Below, piece after piece: positions 25,400 to 35,002 of a stretch of DNA of 53,187 nt (positions are counted from its first letter, which is position 1; every line of letters begins with the position of its first letter). Made by a program: the position numbers and the translations under genes. The stretch is taken from NCBI GenBank assembly GCA_900548285.1, contig URKE01000008.1, positions 1-53,187 of the forward strand, written 5' to 3'. The notes beneath the pieces are model-generated. The model was given only the letters and a program-made list of their open reading frames with translations, ran no database searches and had not been told where the DNA came from. The DNA comes from an uncultured Eubacteriales bacterium. Its GTDB lineage: Bacteria; Bacillota; Clostridia; Christensenellales; Borkfalkiaceae.

Positions 25400-26080
25400 T
25401 TATTTCCTTAAAGTTTTTAAATATTTTTTATCCGAATCGCTCACGCGGAACGAATCGTGAATTTTTGAAATCGCTTTGTTATGCGTAAATTCGCCGAGAT
25501 TGTCGTCTTGCAGATATGCGAGCGTTATCTCGCGCTGTCTTACGAACGCAACCGAAACGAGCCAGGCTATCGCCATATCGTTATAATACCCCTTTCCGTC
25601 GAGTTTGTCCATCAGACGAAGAATTTCGTCCGTATGCGTTTCATCAACGTAAAACCGCATAAACATCACTATTCTGAAACGAAGATAATATCCGTCGAGA
25701 TTTTCAATTCCGTCTTTGTTGAGTTTGTAAAATTTCTCTTTATCCGCTTTGCCGATTCTGATCTCCGGCACGACGGTATCTATATGCGCCCAACTGTCGC
25801 ACCTGCAAAGGTACTCGTCCTTTCTCTTCCAGAATTCCTCCGCGCCGAGCCTTGCGAGAAGCAAACCGTAAAGCAGCGTATCTTCGTAATAAGCAAATTT
25901 ACATTCCGCAAGGTATTCTTCGATTTCGGATTTGTCTGCCGATTTTGCGATCTTCTTCACGTCGGGTATTCTCACGCCTAACGACTCGGTTTTGCTTTTC
26001 GTTATTTTATCGTTGAAGATTTTATACTGCGGATCGGCTTTTGTCATCAGATCCGCAACAACCCTTTCGTATACGTTCAT
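25400..26080 (-). CDS. AlkD-like DNA alkylation repair protein (HEAT-repeat glycosylase)
   Basis: A 226-residue, mostly helical protein of the DNA_alkylation family. Features include YKIFNDKITKSKTESLGVRIPDVKKIAK near residue 18, the FAYYEDTLLYGLLLA segment near 62, the CDSWAHIDTVVPEI region near 94 (matching the W-D loop of AlkD), and MAIAWLVSVAFVRQRE near 170. Characterised members excise positively charged alkylated bases such as 3-methyladenine without base flipping. It overlaps the stop of the upstream glycosylase gene by one base (TAATG) and is followed by tex after 2 bases. Confidence 0.85.
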   Translation of the reverse strand: MNVYERVVADLMTKADPQYKIFNDKITKSKTESLGVRIPDVKKIAKSADKSEIEEYLAECKFAYYEDTLLYGLLLARLGAEEFWKRKDEYLCRCDSWAHIDTVVPEIRIGKADKEKFYKLNKDGIENLDGYYLRFRIVMFMRFYVDETHTDEILRLMDKLDGKGYYNDMAIAWLVSVAFVRQREITLAYLQDDNLGEFTHNKAISKIHDSFRVSDSDKKYLKTLRK

Positions 26081-26556
26081 TATTTTTCTTTTAAGTGCAA
26101 TTCGTCAAACGCCACGAACCAGGCGGTTTTATCAAACGATACGTTCGCCGGACTTGTGGACGGCAAGGCGTAAACTTTAACGGGAAAATCAAAATGCGCG
26201 GAATAGAGTTCGAACGACTTTTTCCCGTTGCAGACGATCGCTCTGATCTTTGAGCCGTCGACCACCCTTTTCAGATCCGCCACGGTCGGCGATTTTATAT
26301 CCGCGTCGGCAGAGCCGACGATTTCGCAACTTGCGACAACGTCCCAGAGAGCGACTCCGCGGCTTAGAAGAAATTTCGTTTTATCCTGAACGTCGTCGCC
26401 GAAATCCGAGTCGAAATATTCTCTGAGAAGGTTCCAGAAACGATTTCTCTTATTACCGTAATAAAAACCCTCGGTGCGCGATTTTACGGACGGAAAACTG
26501 CCGAGAATCAGCGCTTCCGAGTTTTCGTTAAACACGGGTTCAAATCCTTCGATCAT
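26080..26556 (-). CDS. DNA-deoxyinosine (hypoxanthine) glycosylase, UDG superfamily
   Basis: A 158-residue protein of the uracil-DNA glycosylase superfamily. It has the N-terminal motif ALILGSFPSVKSRTEGFYYGNKRNRFWNLL split over residues 15-44, GVALWDVVASCEIVGSADADI near 69-89, and the C-terminal LPSTSPAN motif near 130. This pattern matches family 6 hypoxanthine-DNA glycosylases, which remove deaminated adenine. Uracil or another substrate cannot be excluded from sequence. It overlaps the GH13 gene stop (TAATG) on one side and alkD on the other. Confidence 0.82.
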   Translation of the reverse strand: MIEGFEPVFNENSEALILGSFPSVKSRTEGFYYGNKRNRFWNLLREYFDSDFGDDVQDKTKFLLSRGVALWDVVASCEIVGSADADIKSPTVADLKRVVDGSKIRAIVCNGKKSFELYSAHFDFPVKVYALPSTSPANVSFDKTAWFVAFDELHLKEK

Positions 26557-28361
26557 TATTCAGTCACCTTGTAAAAAATTGCAAAATCACAGTTCCCGAC
26601 AATGATTTTTGAAAGTTTTACGCCTTGCGTTATTTCGTAAACCGCCCCGTCGAACGATATACTCATAGGTCTTTCGCCAAAGTTTACGGCAAAATAGATC
26701 TTCTTGTTTTTACAATTCCTCGAAAATGAAAACAAACCGTCGTTACAATAAACGTCCGCCGTTTCTCCGTCTTTGAAACAATCGTATCGTTCTCTTAATC
26801 CGGACAAAAAACAATACCATTCGTAAAGTTCTTTGTTTTCGTTCTCGATAAAAAATTTTCTGTTGAACGGGTCTTTGTTGCCCTCGGTCATCTGCTCGTC
26901 GCCGTAATAAACGCACGGCACTCCGTACAGGCAAAACTGAAGAAGAGAGCAGCATCTGAGCATTTTTATTGCGTCGCGTTTTTCCGTTTGCGTAAGTTTC
27001 TCTTCCGCCATTCCGCTCCGCTCTTTTTCAAGTCTGCCGCGCTTGCCGAGGACGGTGAGAATACGAGGCGTATCGTGCGTGCCGAGAATGTTCATAAGTG
27101 AATTCAGCGCGTGAAAGGGATAATTATCGATTTGTTCGCGTACTGTTTTATAAAGCGTCTCGGCTTTTCCGCTCAAGGCAAATCCGATAATCGCATCCTT
27201 TAAAGGATAATTCATCACGCTGTCGAGTTCGTCGCCGAGGAAATACTTTCTGCGCGTTCCGTAGGCGATTTTATTCGTCGCGTCCTCCCACACCTCGCCT
27301 ATTACGATTTTATCGTCGCCGAACGATTTAGCCTTGGCGGCAATCTTTTCGACGAATCCGTCGTTTATCTCGTCCACCACGTCGAGTCTGACGCCGCCTG
27401 CGCCGAGTTTAAAATACTTTTCCAGAACGCCGTCGTTACCCGTTATAAAATCCTCGAAAGGCGGACAATTTTTGTTGATCGACGGCAACACGTCGATGCC
27501 CCACCACGAAGAATACTCGTCCGGGAAACGTTGAAACTCATACCAACCGTAATAGGGCGAATCATTGGACTGATACGCGCCGACCGACGGATAGTTGCCA
27601 TACTTATTGAAGTATACGCTATCATCGCCGGTATGATTGAAAACTCCGTCAAAAATCAAGGAGATATCGTTGTTTTTGAAAGTTTTTACGAGTGACATAA
27701 AATCCTTTTCACTACCTAAAAGCGGATCAAACGACAAATAATCGCCGGTGTCGTAACGGTGATTTGAATGCGCTTTGAAAATCGGATTGAGATAAACGTG
27801 CGTTACGCCAAGGGATTTAAGGTAATCCGTTTTACGTCTTATCCCCTCGAAGTTACCGCCGAAAAAATCATCGTTTTTTATCTTCCCGTTTTCGTCCGGA
27901 AGATAATCGGGCGTTCCGTAAATATCCGTTCTCAGTCTTTTTCCGTCGGCGTTGCCGAATCCTTCCGCTCTTGCGAATCTGTCCGGGAAAATCTGATACA
28001 TAACCCCGCCGTGAAAACCGCGCGGGGCTTTCGTTCCGCTTTTGTAAACAAGCAACTGAAAATCGTCGGTATGCTCTCCTTCCGCGCCGAAGCCGAAAAC
28101 GTCTTTTCCGATTTTACGCCCGTCGGCATAGAACCGATAAAAATACAAGCCTCTTTTTAACGGCGGAAGCGTAAACCCGAATCTGTCGCCGGATTTTTCT
28201 CCCGCATAGGTCGTATTCTCGCCGCCGTCGTCGCTCGTAAGAACCAGACAGCAGGATTCAACCCCGCTTATTTCGATATTTATATTAAGTTGTTCGCTAT
28301 CGGACACAGCGCCCGTCACGCTCTTAAACCGGCGTGAAATCGGGTCGTAAGTTACGCGCAT
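26556..28361 (-). CDS. GH13 alpha-glucan-acting enzyme (alpha-amylase / neopullulanase type), cytosolic
   Basis: A 601-residue glycoside hydrolase family 13 enzyme with no signal peptide. A beta-sandwich N-terminal domain (residues about 1-115) precedes the barrel, which starts at GGVMYQIFPDRFARAEG. The four conserved regions are visible: FDGVFNHTG, the nucleophile in GGVRLDVVDE near residue 325, the acid/base in VIGEVWEDA near 353, and ILGTHDTPR near 430. A C-terminal beta domain ends the protein. It would hydrolyse maltodextrins or glycogen branches. It follows glgP by 3 bases, so it is the degradative end of the glycogen operon. Exact specificity cannot be read from the sequence. Confidence 0.88.
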   Translation of the reverse strand: MRVTYDPISRRFKSVTGAVSDSEQLNINIEISGVESCCLVLTSDDGGENTTYAGEKSGDRFGFTLPPLKRGLYFYRFYADGRKIGKDVFGFGAEGEHTDDFQLLVYKSGTKAPRGFHGGVMYQIFPDRFARAEGFGNADGKRLRTDIYGTPDYLPDENGKIKNDDFFGGNFEGIRRKTDYLKSLGVTHVYLNPIFKAHSNHRYDTGDYLSFDPLLGSEKDFMSLVKTFKNNDISLIFDGVFNHTGDDSVYFNKYGNYPSVGAYQSNDSPYYGWYEFQRFPDEYSSWWGIDVLPSINKNCPPFEDFITGNDGVLEKYFKLGAGGVRLDVVDEINDGFVEKIAAKAKSFGDDKIVIGEVWEDATNKIAYGTRRKYFLGDELDSVMNYPLKDAIIGFALSGKAETLYKTVREQIDNYPFHALNSLMNILGTHDTPRILTVLGKRGRLEKERSGMAEEKLTQTEKRDAIKMLRCCSLLQFCLYGVPCVYYGDEQMTEGNKDPFNRKFFIENENKELYEWYCFLSGLRERYDCFKDGETADVYCNDGLFSFSRNCKNKKIYFAVNFGERPMSISFDGAVYEITQGVKLSKIIVGNCDFAIFYKVTE

Positions 28362-28364
28362 ATA

Positions 28365-30797
28365 TCACTTTATCTGTTTGATATGCCAGATTCTTTCGGC
28401 GTATTCTTTTATACTTCTGTCGGCAGAGAAAATACCGGCGCCGGCAATGTTGTTCAGCGACATTTTATTCCACTTCAGAACGTCTTTATAAGTCTTATCC
28501 GCCTTATCGTGAATAGCAAGAAAATCGCTGAAATCCGCCATACACATATACGGGTCGGCAATAGGCGAGTTTGTAAGGAGGTAAGCCGCGATATCGTCGA
28601 ACCTCTCCCCTGCAAAGCCTGTTTTGAGGCTTGCGACGACCTTTTGAAGAACGACGTTGTTATTGTAAAACGCGCAGGCGTCGTAACCGTGTTTCCATAG
28701 ATTTTCAACCTGTTTTGCGTTCATTCCGAAAATAAATATATTCTCGTCGCCGACGGACTCTCTCATTTCGACGTTCGCGCCGTCAAGCGTGCCGATTGTA
28801 AGCGCGCCGTTTATCATGAACTTCATATTGCCCGTGCCGCTCGCCTCTTTACCGGCGGTTGATATCTGCTCCGAAATTTCGGTCGCCGGCATAAGCGTTT
28901 CTGCCATCGTGACGTTGTAATCTTCGAGATATATAACGTTGAGTTTTTCTCTTATTCTCTTGTCTGGATTTTTTCTCAGATCCTCGGCAATAGAACAAAG
29001 AAGTTTGATTATTCTCTTCGCCATATAATAACCCGGCGCGGCTTTCGCTCCGAAAATAAAGGTTTTCGGAATCACGTCCGCTTCGGGGTTATCTTTTAAG
29101 TTGTTATATAAATTGATGATATAAAGCGCGTTCAGAAGTTGACGTTTATACTCGTGAAGCCTCTTTGCCTGAACGTCGAAAATCGAATCGGGCGAAAGAG
29201 TGAATCCCGTCTTTTTATAAACGTAAGACGTGAGTTGCCCTTTCTTTATTCTTTTGATTTCCGCAAGACGTTTAAGCACGCTCTCGTCGTTTTCAAACGC
29301 TTTGAATTCAGCAAGTTCTTCCGGATGCATGACAAACCCGTCGCCGATACATTCCGTCAACAGCGAGGAAAGTTCTTTATTCGACTGACAAAGCCATCTT
29401 CTGTGCGCGATTCCGTTCGTCACGTTGGTGAATTTCTCCGGATACGCGTCGTTGAAATCCTTGAAAATACTCGTCTTGATTATTTCGCTGTGGAGTTTGG
29501 AAACTCCGTTTACCGTGTGCGACGCAACAACCGAAAGGTTCGCCATTCTCGCCTGACCGTGCGAAAGTATCGACATTCTTTCGATTTTATCCCAGTCTCC
29601 GGGAAATTTGTTCCACATTTCGCCGCAGAATCTTTGGTTGATTTCCTTTAAAATCGCGTAAATTCTCGGCAATCTTCTCTCGATAAGATCTTCGTTCCAC
29701 TTCTCCAGAGCCTCGCTCATGACGGTGTGATTGGTGTAAGCGACGGTTCTCTTCACAATATCCCACGATTCGTCCCAGCCGAAACCGTGTTCATCCATAA
29801 GAATTCTCATAAGTTCGGGGATACAAAGCGCAGGGTGCGTATCGTTTATATGAATAGCCGCCATATCGGGAAGAGTGTGAAGGTCGCCGTATCTTCTGAC
29901 GTGCTCGTTGATTATGTTCTGCAACGTTGCCGAAACGAGGAAATACTGTTGTTTTAATCTGAGCGATTTGCCTTCCGAGTGATTGTCGGACGGATAAAGA
30001 ACTTTTGAAATGAGTTCCGCCTCGTTATCCTCCTGCATGCAACGGACGTAATCGCCCTCGGAGAAAGAGTTCATATCGAAATTTCTCACGCTCTTCGCCG
30101 CCCAGAGTCTTAAAACGGAAACGGCTTCGGAATCCTTGCCCGAAATCATCATATCGTAAGGGACGGCTTCGACTTCCTGACAATCGTTCTGAATGATTTT
30201 CATTCCTTCGCTCGTCCATTCTTCGGTGATTTTTCCGTCGAATTTAACCCTTACCGCCATATCGGAACGCGGCGTGAGCCAGACTTCGCCGCCCGGAAGC
30301 CACACGTCCGGAAGTTCCGTCTGCCAGCCGTCTACGATTTTCTGCTTGAAAAGACCGTATTCGTAACGGATAGAATAGCCCATCGCGGGGTAATTTCCGC
30401 TTGCGAGCGCGTCCATAAAACAAGCCGCAAGTCTGCCAAGTCCCCCGTTTCCGAGCCCTGCGTCGGGTTCGAGTTCATAAAGGTCCTCGAGCGTCAATCC
30501 TCTCGTTTTCAGAACTTTGCTTACCTGTTCTTCAATACCAAGGTTATAGACGTTGTTTTTTAGCGAACGCCCGAGCAAAAATTCCATGCAAAGATAATAA
30601 ACTCTCTTTGCCTTTGCCGCTTTGGTTTTGTAGTGGTAAGCGTTTCTTTTTTCCAAAAGAATATCTCTCACCGCCATAACGACGGCTTTATAAAGTTGTT
30701 CCGTTGACGCTTCTTTGATTGACACGCCGAAATATCTCGACAGTTTTCCGCTGATTACGTCCTTCATTTCCTTGGGAGTGATATCGGTTTTTCCCAT
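28365..30797 (-). CDS. glgP: glycogen/maltodextrin phosphorylase
   Basis: An 810-residue GT35 enzyme releasing glucose-1-phosphate from alpha-1,4-glucan ends. Signatures include the N-terminal KRVYYLCMEFLLGRSL, GLGNGGLGRLAACFMDA, AIHINDTHPAL, and the pyridoxal-phosphate lysine motif EASGTGNMKFMINGALTIGT near residue 660. The length is typical. It has a strong AGGAGATACAA ribosome binding site and lies 22 bases after glgA, between the synthesis genes and the GH13 gene. Confidence 0.96.
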   Translation of the reverse strand: MGKTDITPKEMKDVISGKLSRYFGVSIKEASTEQLYKAVVMAVRDILLEKRNAYHYKTKAAKAKRVYYLCMEFLLGRSLKNNVYNLGIEEQVSKVLKTRGLTLEDLYELEPDAGLGNGGLGRLAACFMDALASGNYPAMGYSIRYEYGLFKQKIVDGWQTELPDVWLPGGEVWLTPRSDMAVRVKFDGKITEEWTSEGMKIIQNDCQEVEAVPYDMMISGKDSEAVSVLRLWAAKSVRNFDMNSFSEGDYVRCMQEDNEAELISKVLYPSDNHSEGKSLRLKQQYFLVSATLQNIINEHVRRYGDLHTLPDMAAIHINDTHPALCIPELMRILMDEHGFGWDESWDIVKRTVAYTNHTVMSEALEKWNEDLIERRLPRIYAILKEINQRFCGEMWNKFPGDWDKIERMSILSHGQARMANLSVVASHTVNGVSKLHSEIIKTSIFKDFNDAYPEKFTNVTNGIAHRRWLCQSNKELSSLLTECIGDGFVMHPEELAEFKAFENDESVLKRLAEIKRIKKGQLTSYVYKKTGFTLSPDSIFDVQAKRLHEYKRQLLNALYIINLYNNLKDNPEADVIPKTFIFGAKAAPGYYMAKRIIKLLCSIAEDLRKNPDKRIREKLNVIYLEDYNVTMAETLMPATEISEQISTAGKEASGTGNMKFMINGALTIGTLDGANVEMRESVGDENIFIFGMNAKQVENLWKHGYDACAFYNNNVVLQKVVASLKTGFAGERFDDIAAYLLTNSPIADPYMCMADFSDFLAIHDKADKTYKDVLKWNKMSLNNIAGAGIFSADRSIKEYAERIWHIKQIK

Positions 30798-30819
30798 TTG
30801 TATCTCCTGTTTGCCGCGA

Positions 30820-32649
30820 TTATCTTATCTCGCCCAGCATATTGTCGTATAATTTCTCATATTCTCCCGACGACTTCTTCCAACTGAAATCTGTAGTCAT
30901 CGCCCTTTTCATAATTCCGCGCCACTCGTCTTTGTTGCCGAACGTATACACGGCGTCCTTTATCACGTAAAGCATTTCGTGAGCGTTGTAATTACCGAAC
31001 ACGAACCCGTTACCGCCGTTTCTCATATCGTTATTGTATGGCGAAATACTGTCGAACAATCCGCCCGTGGCTCTCACCACAGGCACCGCGCCGTATCTGC
31101 ACGCTATCATCTGCGACAATCCGCACGGCTCCTGCTTCGACGGCATAAGGAATATATCCGACGCCGAATATATCTTGCTCGCAAGATCCTTATTGTATGC
31201 GATAATCGCTCTGCATTTGCCCGAATATCTGTCGGCAAGCATTCTGAAATAATCCTCGTAATCGCCTTCGCCTTTTCCAAGGATTACCACCTGAACGTTC
31301 TCCGCAAGAAGTTCTTCGATAACGCATTTGACAAGATCAAGCCCCTTTGCGGGAACAAGCCGCGAGATTATCGAAATAAGCGGCGCGTCGTCCTTTTCGG
31401 GGAGCCCGAGCATCTTCTGAAGTTCTTTTTTGCAAACGCCTTTTCCTCTCGTATCGTCCGCGGAGTAATTACGGAACAGTTTTTCATCTGTTTCGGGATT
31501 ATAAACCGTTTCGTCTATTCCGTTGAGAATTCCGGTGAGTTTGAATTCGTTTTCGCATATCGCGTACTGAAGTCCGTGAGCGAAGAACGGATTTTTGATC
31601 TCGTTGGCGTACATTCTCGAAACGGTTGAAAACCTGTCGGAGAACTGTATCGCGCCTTTCATCAGATTTAAGCACCCGTCGTAATCGAGCGCGGGCTTAA
31701 CGCTTTCGGGCAAACCGAACAAATCGCCTAAGCAATCGTAGCCGTACTTCCCCTGATATTCTATATTATGAATAGTGAAAAGGGCCTTGATATGATCGTA
31801 ACCGTAACGATTCGCGTATAACGTTTTAAGATAAACAACCGAAAGGGCCGTCTGCCAGTCGTGACAATGAAGTATTTCCGGATAATAATCGAGATGAACC
31901 ATCATTTCGAGCGCCGCTTTGGAGAAATAAGCAAATCTTTCTCCGTCGTCGTAAAATCCGTATAAGCCGCTTCTCTTGAAGTAATATTCGTTATCTATAA
32001 AATAGAACGTAACTCCGTCGGCTTTAAGCGAAAACACGCCGCAATACTGGTTTCTCCAGGCAAGCGGAACATTGAAATTCATAAGGAATCTCATCTGACT
32101 TCTGTATTTGTCGCTTATATCGCCGTAAAGCGGCATAACCACTCTTACGTCGTACTTACCGTTTGCGGCAAGAGTTTTGGGAAGCGAGCCGATAACGTCG
32201 GCAAGTCCGCCGCTGCCGAGATACGGATTAGCCTCGCTTGCAACAAAAAGAACGGATTTGACGGGCGTTACGTCGAATTTAAGATCGCCCGCCGCAATTT
32301 CCGGCGCTTCTGCAATCTTTTTATCGATTTTTTTCCCGGTTGTCTTTTTCTCCGAAACATTCTTTTCAGAAGTCTTTTTCTCGGAAACCTTCTTTTCAGA
32401 AGTCTTTTTCTCAGAAACCTTTTTTTCGGCATCCTTTTTCCCGGATTTTTCCGTCGCCGTCTTTTTTTCGGGTTTCTTCTCGGTTTCGGTTTTCTTCATT
32501 GCTGGTTTCTTATCGGTTTCGGTTTTCTTCGTTGCGGGTTTCTTTTCGGTTGTCGCCTTTGCCGTTACCTTTTCTTCCGCCTGAATTGTCTTTGCGGTTT
32601 TCGTTTCTTTTTTCTGCTCTTCCGTTACTTTAACCTCTTTTTTTGCCAT
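30820..32649 (-). CDS. glgA: glycogen synthase with a long lysine-rich repetitive N-terminal extension
   Basis: A 609-residue GT5 glycogen synthase that transfers glucose from ADP-glucose. The catalytic part starts near residue 131 (KSVLFVASEANPYLGSGGLADVIGSLPK) and is about 479 residues, normal for GlgA. It has the C-terminal GT-B motif MPSKQEPCGLSQMIACRYG. The first 130 residues are an extra region made almost only of Lys, Glu, Thr, Ser and Ala, including tandem 11- and 10-residue units. It is really translated: the ATG at 32649 has an AAGGAG site 6 bases upstream. It resembles neither a signal peptide nor a known carbohydrate-binding module. It is preceded by glgD and followed by glgP. Confidence 0.95.
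   Translation of the reverse strand: MAKKEVKVTEEQKKETKTAKTIQAEEKVTAKATTEKKPATKKTETDKKPAMKKTETEKKPEKKTATEKSGKKDAEKKVSEKKTSEKKVSEKKTSEKNVSEKKTTGKKIDKKIAEAPEIAAGDLKFDVTPVKSVLFVASEANPYLGSGGLADVIGSLPKTLAANGKYDVRVVMPLYGDISDKYRSQMRFLMNFNVPLAWRNQYCGVFSLKADGVTFYFIDNEYYFKRSGLYGFYDDGERFAYFSKAALEMMVHLDYYPEILHCHDWQTALSVVYLKTLYANRYGYDHIKALFTIHNIEYQGKYGYDCLGDLFGLPESVKPALDYDGCLNLMKGAIQFSDRFSTVSRMYANEIKNPFFAHGLQYAICENEFKLTGILNGIDETVYNPETDEKLFRNYSADDTRGKGVCKKELQKMLGLPEKDDAPLISIISRLVPAKGLDLVKCVIEELLAENVQVVILGKGEGDYEDYFRMLADRYSGKCRAIIAYNKDLASKIYSASDIFLMPSKQEPCGLSQMIACRYGAVPVVRATGGLFDSISPYNNDMRNGGNGFVFGNYNAHEMLYVIKDAVYTFGNKDEWRGIMKRAMTTDFSWKKSSGEYEKLYDNMLGEIR
32342..32530 (-). repeat. two in-frame tandem repeat arrays in the 5' part of glgA
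   Basis: A 30-base unit recurs at 32342, 32372 and 32402 (peptide KKVSEKKTSE). A 33-base unit recurs at 32481 and 32514 (peptide KKTETxKKPAx). Both periods are multiples of three, so slippage would change length without breaking the frame. The base pattern is pyrimidine-rich on the plus strand. Confidence 0.85.
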
Positions 32650-32660
32650 ATTCGCTCCTT

Positions 32661-33770
32661 TTATACCACTGTTCCTTTTGAGATGTAGAACGGGTGATTT
32701 TCGCTCCCGGAAAGACTTCTCCCGCTCTTAACGTAAACGTTTTTATCGGTGATGATGCAATTCATCGAAACTTTCTCTCCGACGATCGTATTCTGCATAA
32801 GTACGCAGTTTTTGACAACCGTACCTCTGCCGACCGTCACGCCTCTGAAAATTATACTGTTATAAACCTCGCCCTCTATTCTGCAACCGTCTGCAATAAG
32901 CGAATTGTTGACTATCGCGTTATCACCATAACGGGTGGGAGTGGAATCTTTAACTTTCGTGTAAACGTTAGCCTTTCTGAAAACCTCTTCTCTCTTCTCT
33001 TTATCGAGAAATTTAAGGTTTTCGTCATAATATTTCTGCAACGACGTAATCTCTTCGTAATAACCTTTATGCTCGTAAGCGTAAACTCTGCCGGCGGGAA
33101 TACGACCGTCGATAACGTCCTTTACAAACGAAGTCGAGCCGTGCGAAAAGGCTTCGGCGAGCAAACTGATCAGAAGAGTTCTCGAAATCACGATCATGTT
33201 CGTAAAAACGTTGACTTCGTCGCTCTTAGAATCGTAAACAACCCCCTTAACCTTATCGTCCGCGCCAACGTCGAGAAAAACGTTCTCTCTTCCGCCGACT
33301 TCGCTTCTGTTCTTTTTGACGTAAACGAGCGTCATTTCGGCGCCGTCTGCGATATGTTTTGCTATTATCGGCTTGAAATCAACCGCGCAAACCATATCGG
33401 AATCGCTCATAACGACGTATTCCTCATGAGATTTTGAGAGAAAACCCGTAACGCTTTTCAACGCTTCGAGCCTTGTTGTGTAAAGCATGTTACTTTCCGT
33501 AACTCCGAACGGCGGAAGAATATACAACCCACCGACGTGACGGGCAAGATCCCAATCCTTTCCGCTGCCTATATGGTCCATAAGCGACTGGAAATTGCTC
33601 TTGGTTATTATTCCGACTTTTGCGATATCGGAATTAACCATATTTGAAAGCGCAAAGTCGATAAGACGGTATCTGCCGCAAAACGGTATGGACGCAACCG
33701 TTCTTTTAGCCGTAAGTTCCGGAACGTTATTGTCGTGTATATTTGAAAAAATCAATCCGAGCGTGCTCAT
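32661..33770 (-). CDS. glgD: GlgD subunit of glucose-1-phosphate adenylyltransferase
   Basis: A 369-residue nucleotidyltransferase-fold protein with a C-terminal left-handed beta-helix. It matches GlgD by LGLIFSNIHDNNVPELTAKR, PFCGRYRLIDFALSNMVNS and HIGSGKDWDLARHVGG near the N-terminus. It lacks the canonical pyrophosphorylase motif GGxGxRL of catalytic GlgC. In Bacillus-type systems GlgD is a modulatory partner that stimulates GlgC. AAGGAGG precedes the ATG, and the gene lies 13 bases after glgC. Confidence 0.95.
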   Translation of the reverse strand: MSTLGLIFSNIHDNNVPELTAKRTVASIPFCGRYRLIDFALSNMVNSDIAKVGIITKSNFQSLMDHIGSGKDWDLARHVGGLYILPPFGVTESNMLYTTRLEALKSVTGFLSKSHEEYVVMSDSDMVCAVDFKPIIAKHIADGAEMTLVYVKKNRSEVGGRENVFLDVGADDKVKGVVYDSKSDEVNVFTNMIVISRTLLISLLAEAFSHGSTSFVKDVIDGRIPAGRVYAYEHKGYYEEITSLQKYYDENLKFLDKEKREEVFRKANVYTKVKDSTPTRYGDNAIVNNSLIADGCRIEGEVYNSIIFRGVTVGRGTVVKNCVLMQNTIVGEKVSMNCIITDKNVYVKSGRSLSGSENHPFYISKGTVV

Positions 33771-33783
33771 TCTTTTCCCCTCC

Positions 33784-34974
33784 TTAAACGTTTTCGTCGA
33801 TTATTTTACCGGCTTCGACAACCGCGTTGTCGGAAACGGTTATATCTCTTCCCAGGACGGCAATCGAAAGCGATGAGCCTTTTTGTTCCGCTCCGATCTT
33901 CGCCCCCTTGCCGACTTTGACGTTTTCGTCGATTATGGCGTGATCGATAACGGCGTTTTTCTCAATTTCCGCGCCTGCGTAAATTATGGAATTTCTCACA
34001 ACCGCGCCTTCGGCGATTTTTACGTCGTGCGAAAGTATACTGTTTTCAACCGTTCCTTCGATTTCGCAACCGGAAACGACGATCGAATCGACCACTCTCG
34101 CATTTTTGCCTATGTACTGCGGCGGAGCAATCGGGTTTCTCGACCTTATCCTCCAGGACGGGTCGGAAATATCGAATTTCGGCGCGTCGCCGAGCAGATC
34201 CATATTCGATTCAAACAAAGAATTTATCGTTCCCACGTCTTTCCAGTAACCGTCGAAAGTGTAAGCCACCATTTTTTCGCCGGAAGCAAGCATTTTGGGG
34301 AGAACGTTTTTACCGAAATCGTTGGAACTTTTTTCATCTGCTTCGTCCTCTTCGAGATATTTATACATTTTATCCGCCGAAAAAATGTAAATACCCATAG
34401 ACGCAAGGTCGCTTTTTGGTTGCTTCGGCTTTTCCTCGAATTGATAAATAACGCCGTTTTCGTCGACGTTTAAAATTCCGAATCTCGAAGCCTCGGAAAG
34501 CGGAACCTTTATCGCCGCGATCGTGCAAGCCGCGCCCGACGTTTTGTGTCTGCGAAGCATATCGGCGTAATCCATTTTGTAGATATGGTCGCCTGACAGA
34601 ACAAGCACGTAATCGGGATTATACCTTTTTATAAACGGCATATTCTGGTAAATGGCATTCGCCGTACCTTTGAACCACTCCGAACCGTGTTTCGCCTGAT
34701 AAGGCGAAAGAATATGCGCGCCGCCGTTAGAACGGTCGAGATCCCACGGTTCGCCGTTGCCGATATAGTCGTTTAAAATAAGCGGTTGATACTGCGTAAG
34801 CACTCCGACCGTGTCAATCCCCGAATTTACGCAGTTTGAAAGCGGAAAATCGATTATTCTGTATTTTCCGCCGTAAGTTACGGCAGGCTTTGCTATTTTG
34901 TTTGTCAGAGCAAACAACCTGCTGCCCTGCCCTCCGGCAAGTAGCATCGCGACGCATTCTTTTTTACTTATCAT
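33784..34974 (-). CDS. glgC: glucose-1-phosphate adenylyltransferase, catalytic subunit
   Basis: A 396-residue enzyme making ADP-glucose from ATP and glucose-1-phosphate, the committed step of bacterial glycogen synthesis. The N-terminal substrate motif AMLLAGGQGSRLFALT is intact. It is followed by KPAVTYGGKYRIIDFPLSNCVNSGI, the LSGDHIYKMDY motif, FEEKPKQPKSD, and a C-terminal beta-helix of hexapeptide repeats. It forms a heteromer with GlgD encoded next. The start has a GGAGGG ribosome binding site. Confidence 0.97.
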   Translation of the reverse strand: MISKKECVAMLLAGGQGSRLFALTNKIAKPAVTYGGKYRIIDFPLSNCVNSGIDTVGVLTQYQPLILNDYIGNGEPWDLDRSNGGAHILSPYQAKHGSEWFKGTANAIYQNMPFIKRYNPDYVLVLSGDHIYKMDYADMLRRHKTSGAACTIAAIKVPLSEASRFGILNVDENGVIYQFEEKPKQPKSDLASMGIYIFSADKMYKYLEEDEADEKSSNDFGKNVLPKMLASGEKMVAYTFDGYWKDVGTINSLFESNMDLLGDAPKFDISDPSWRIRSRNPIAPPQYIGKNARVVDSIVVSGCEIEGTVENSILSHDVKIAEGAVVRNSIIYAGAEIEKNAVIDHAIIDENVKVGKGAKIGAEQKGSSLSIAVLGRDITVSDNAVVEAGKIIDENV

Positions 34975-35002
34975 TTTTCCCTCCGTTTCAGCATTTACGC
35001 TG

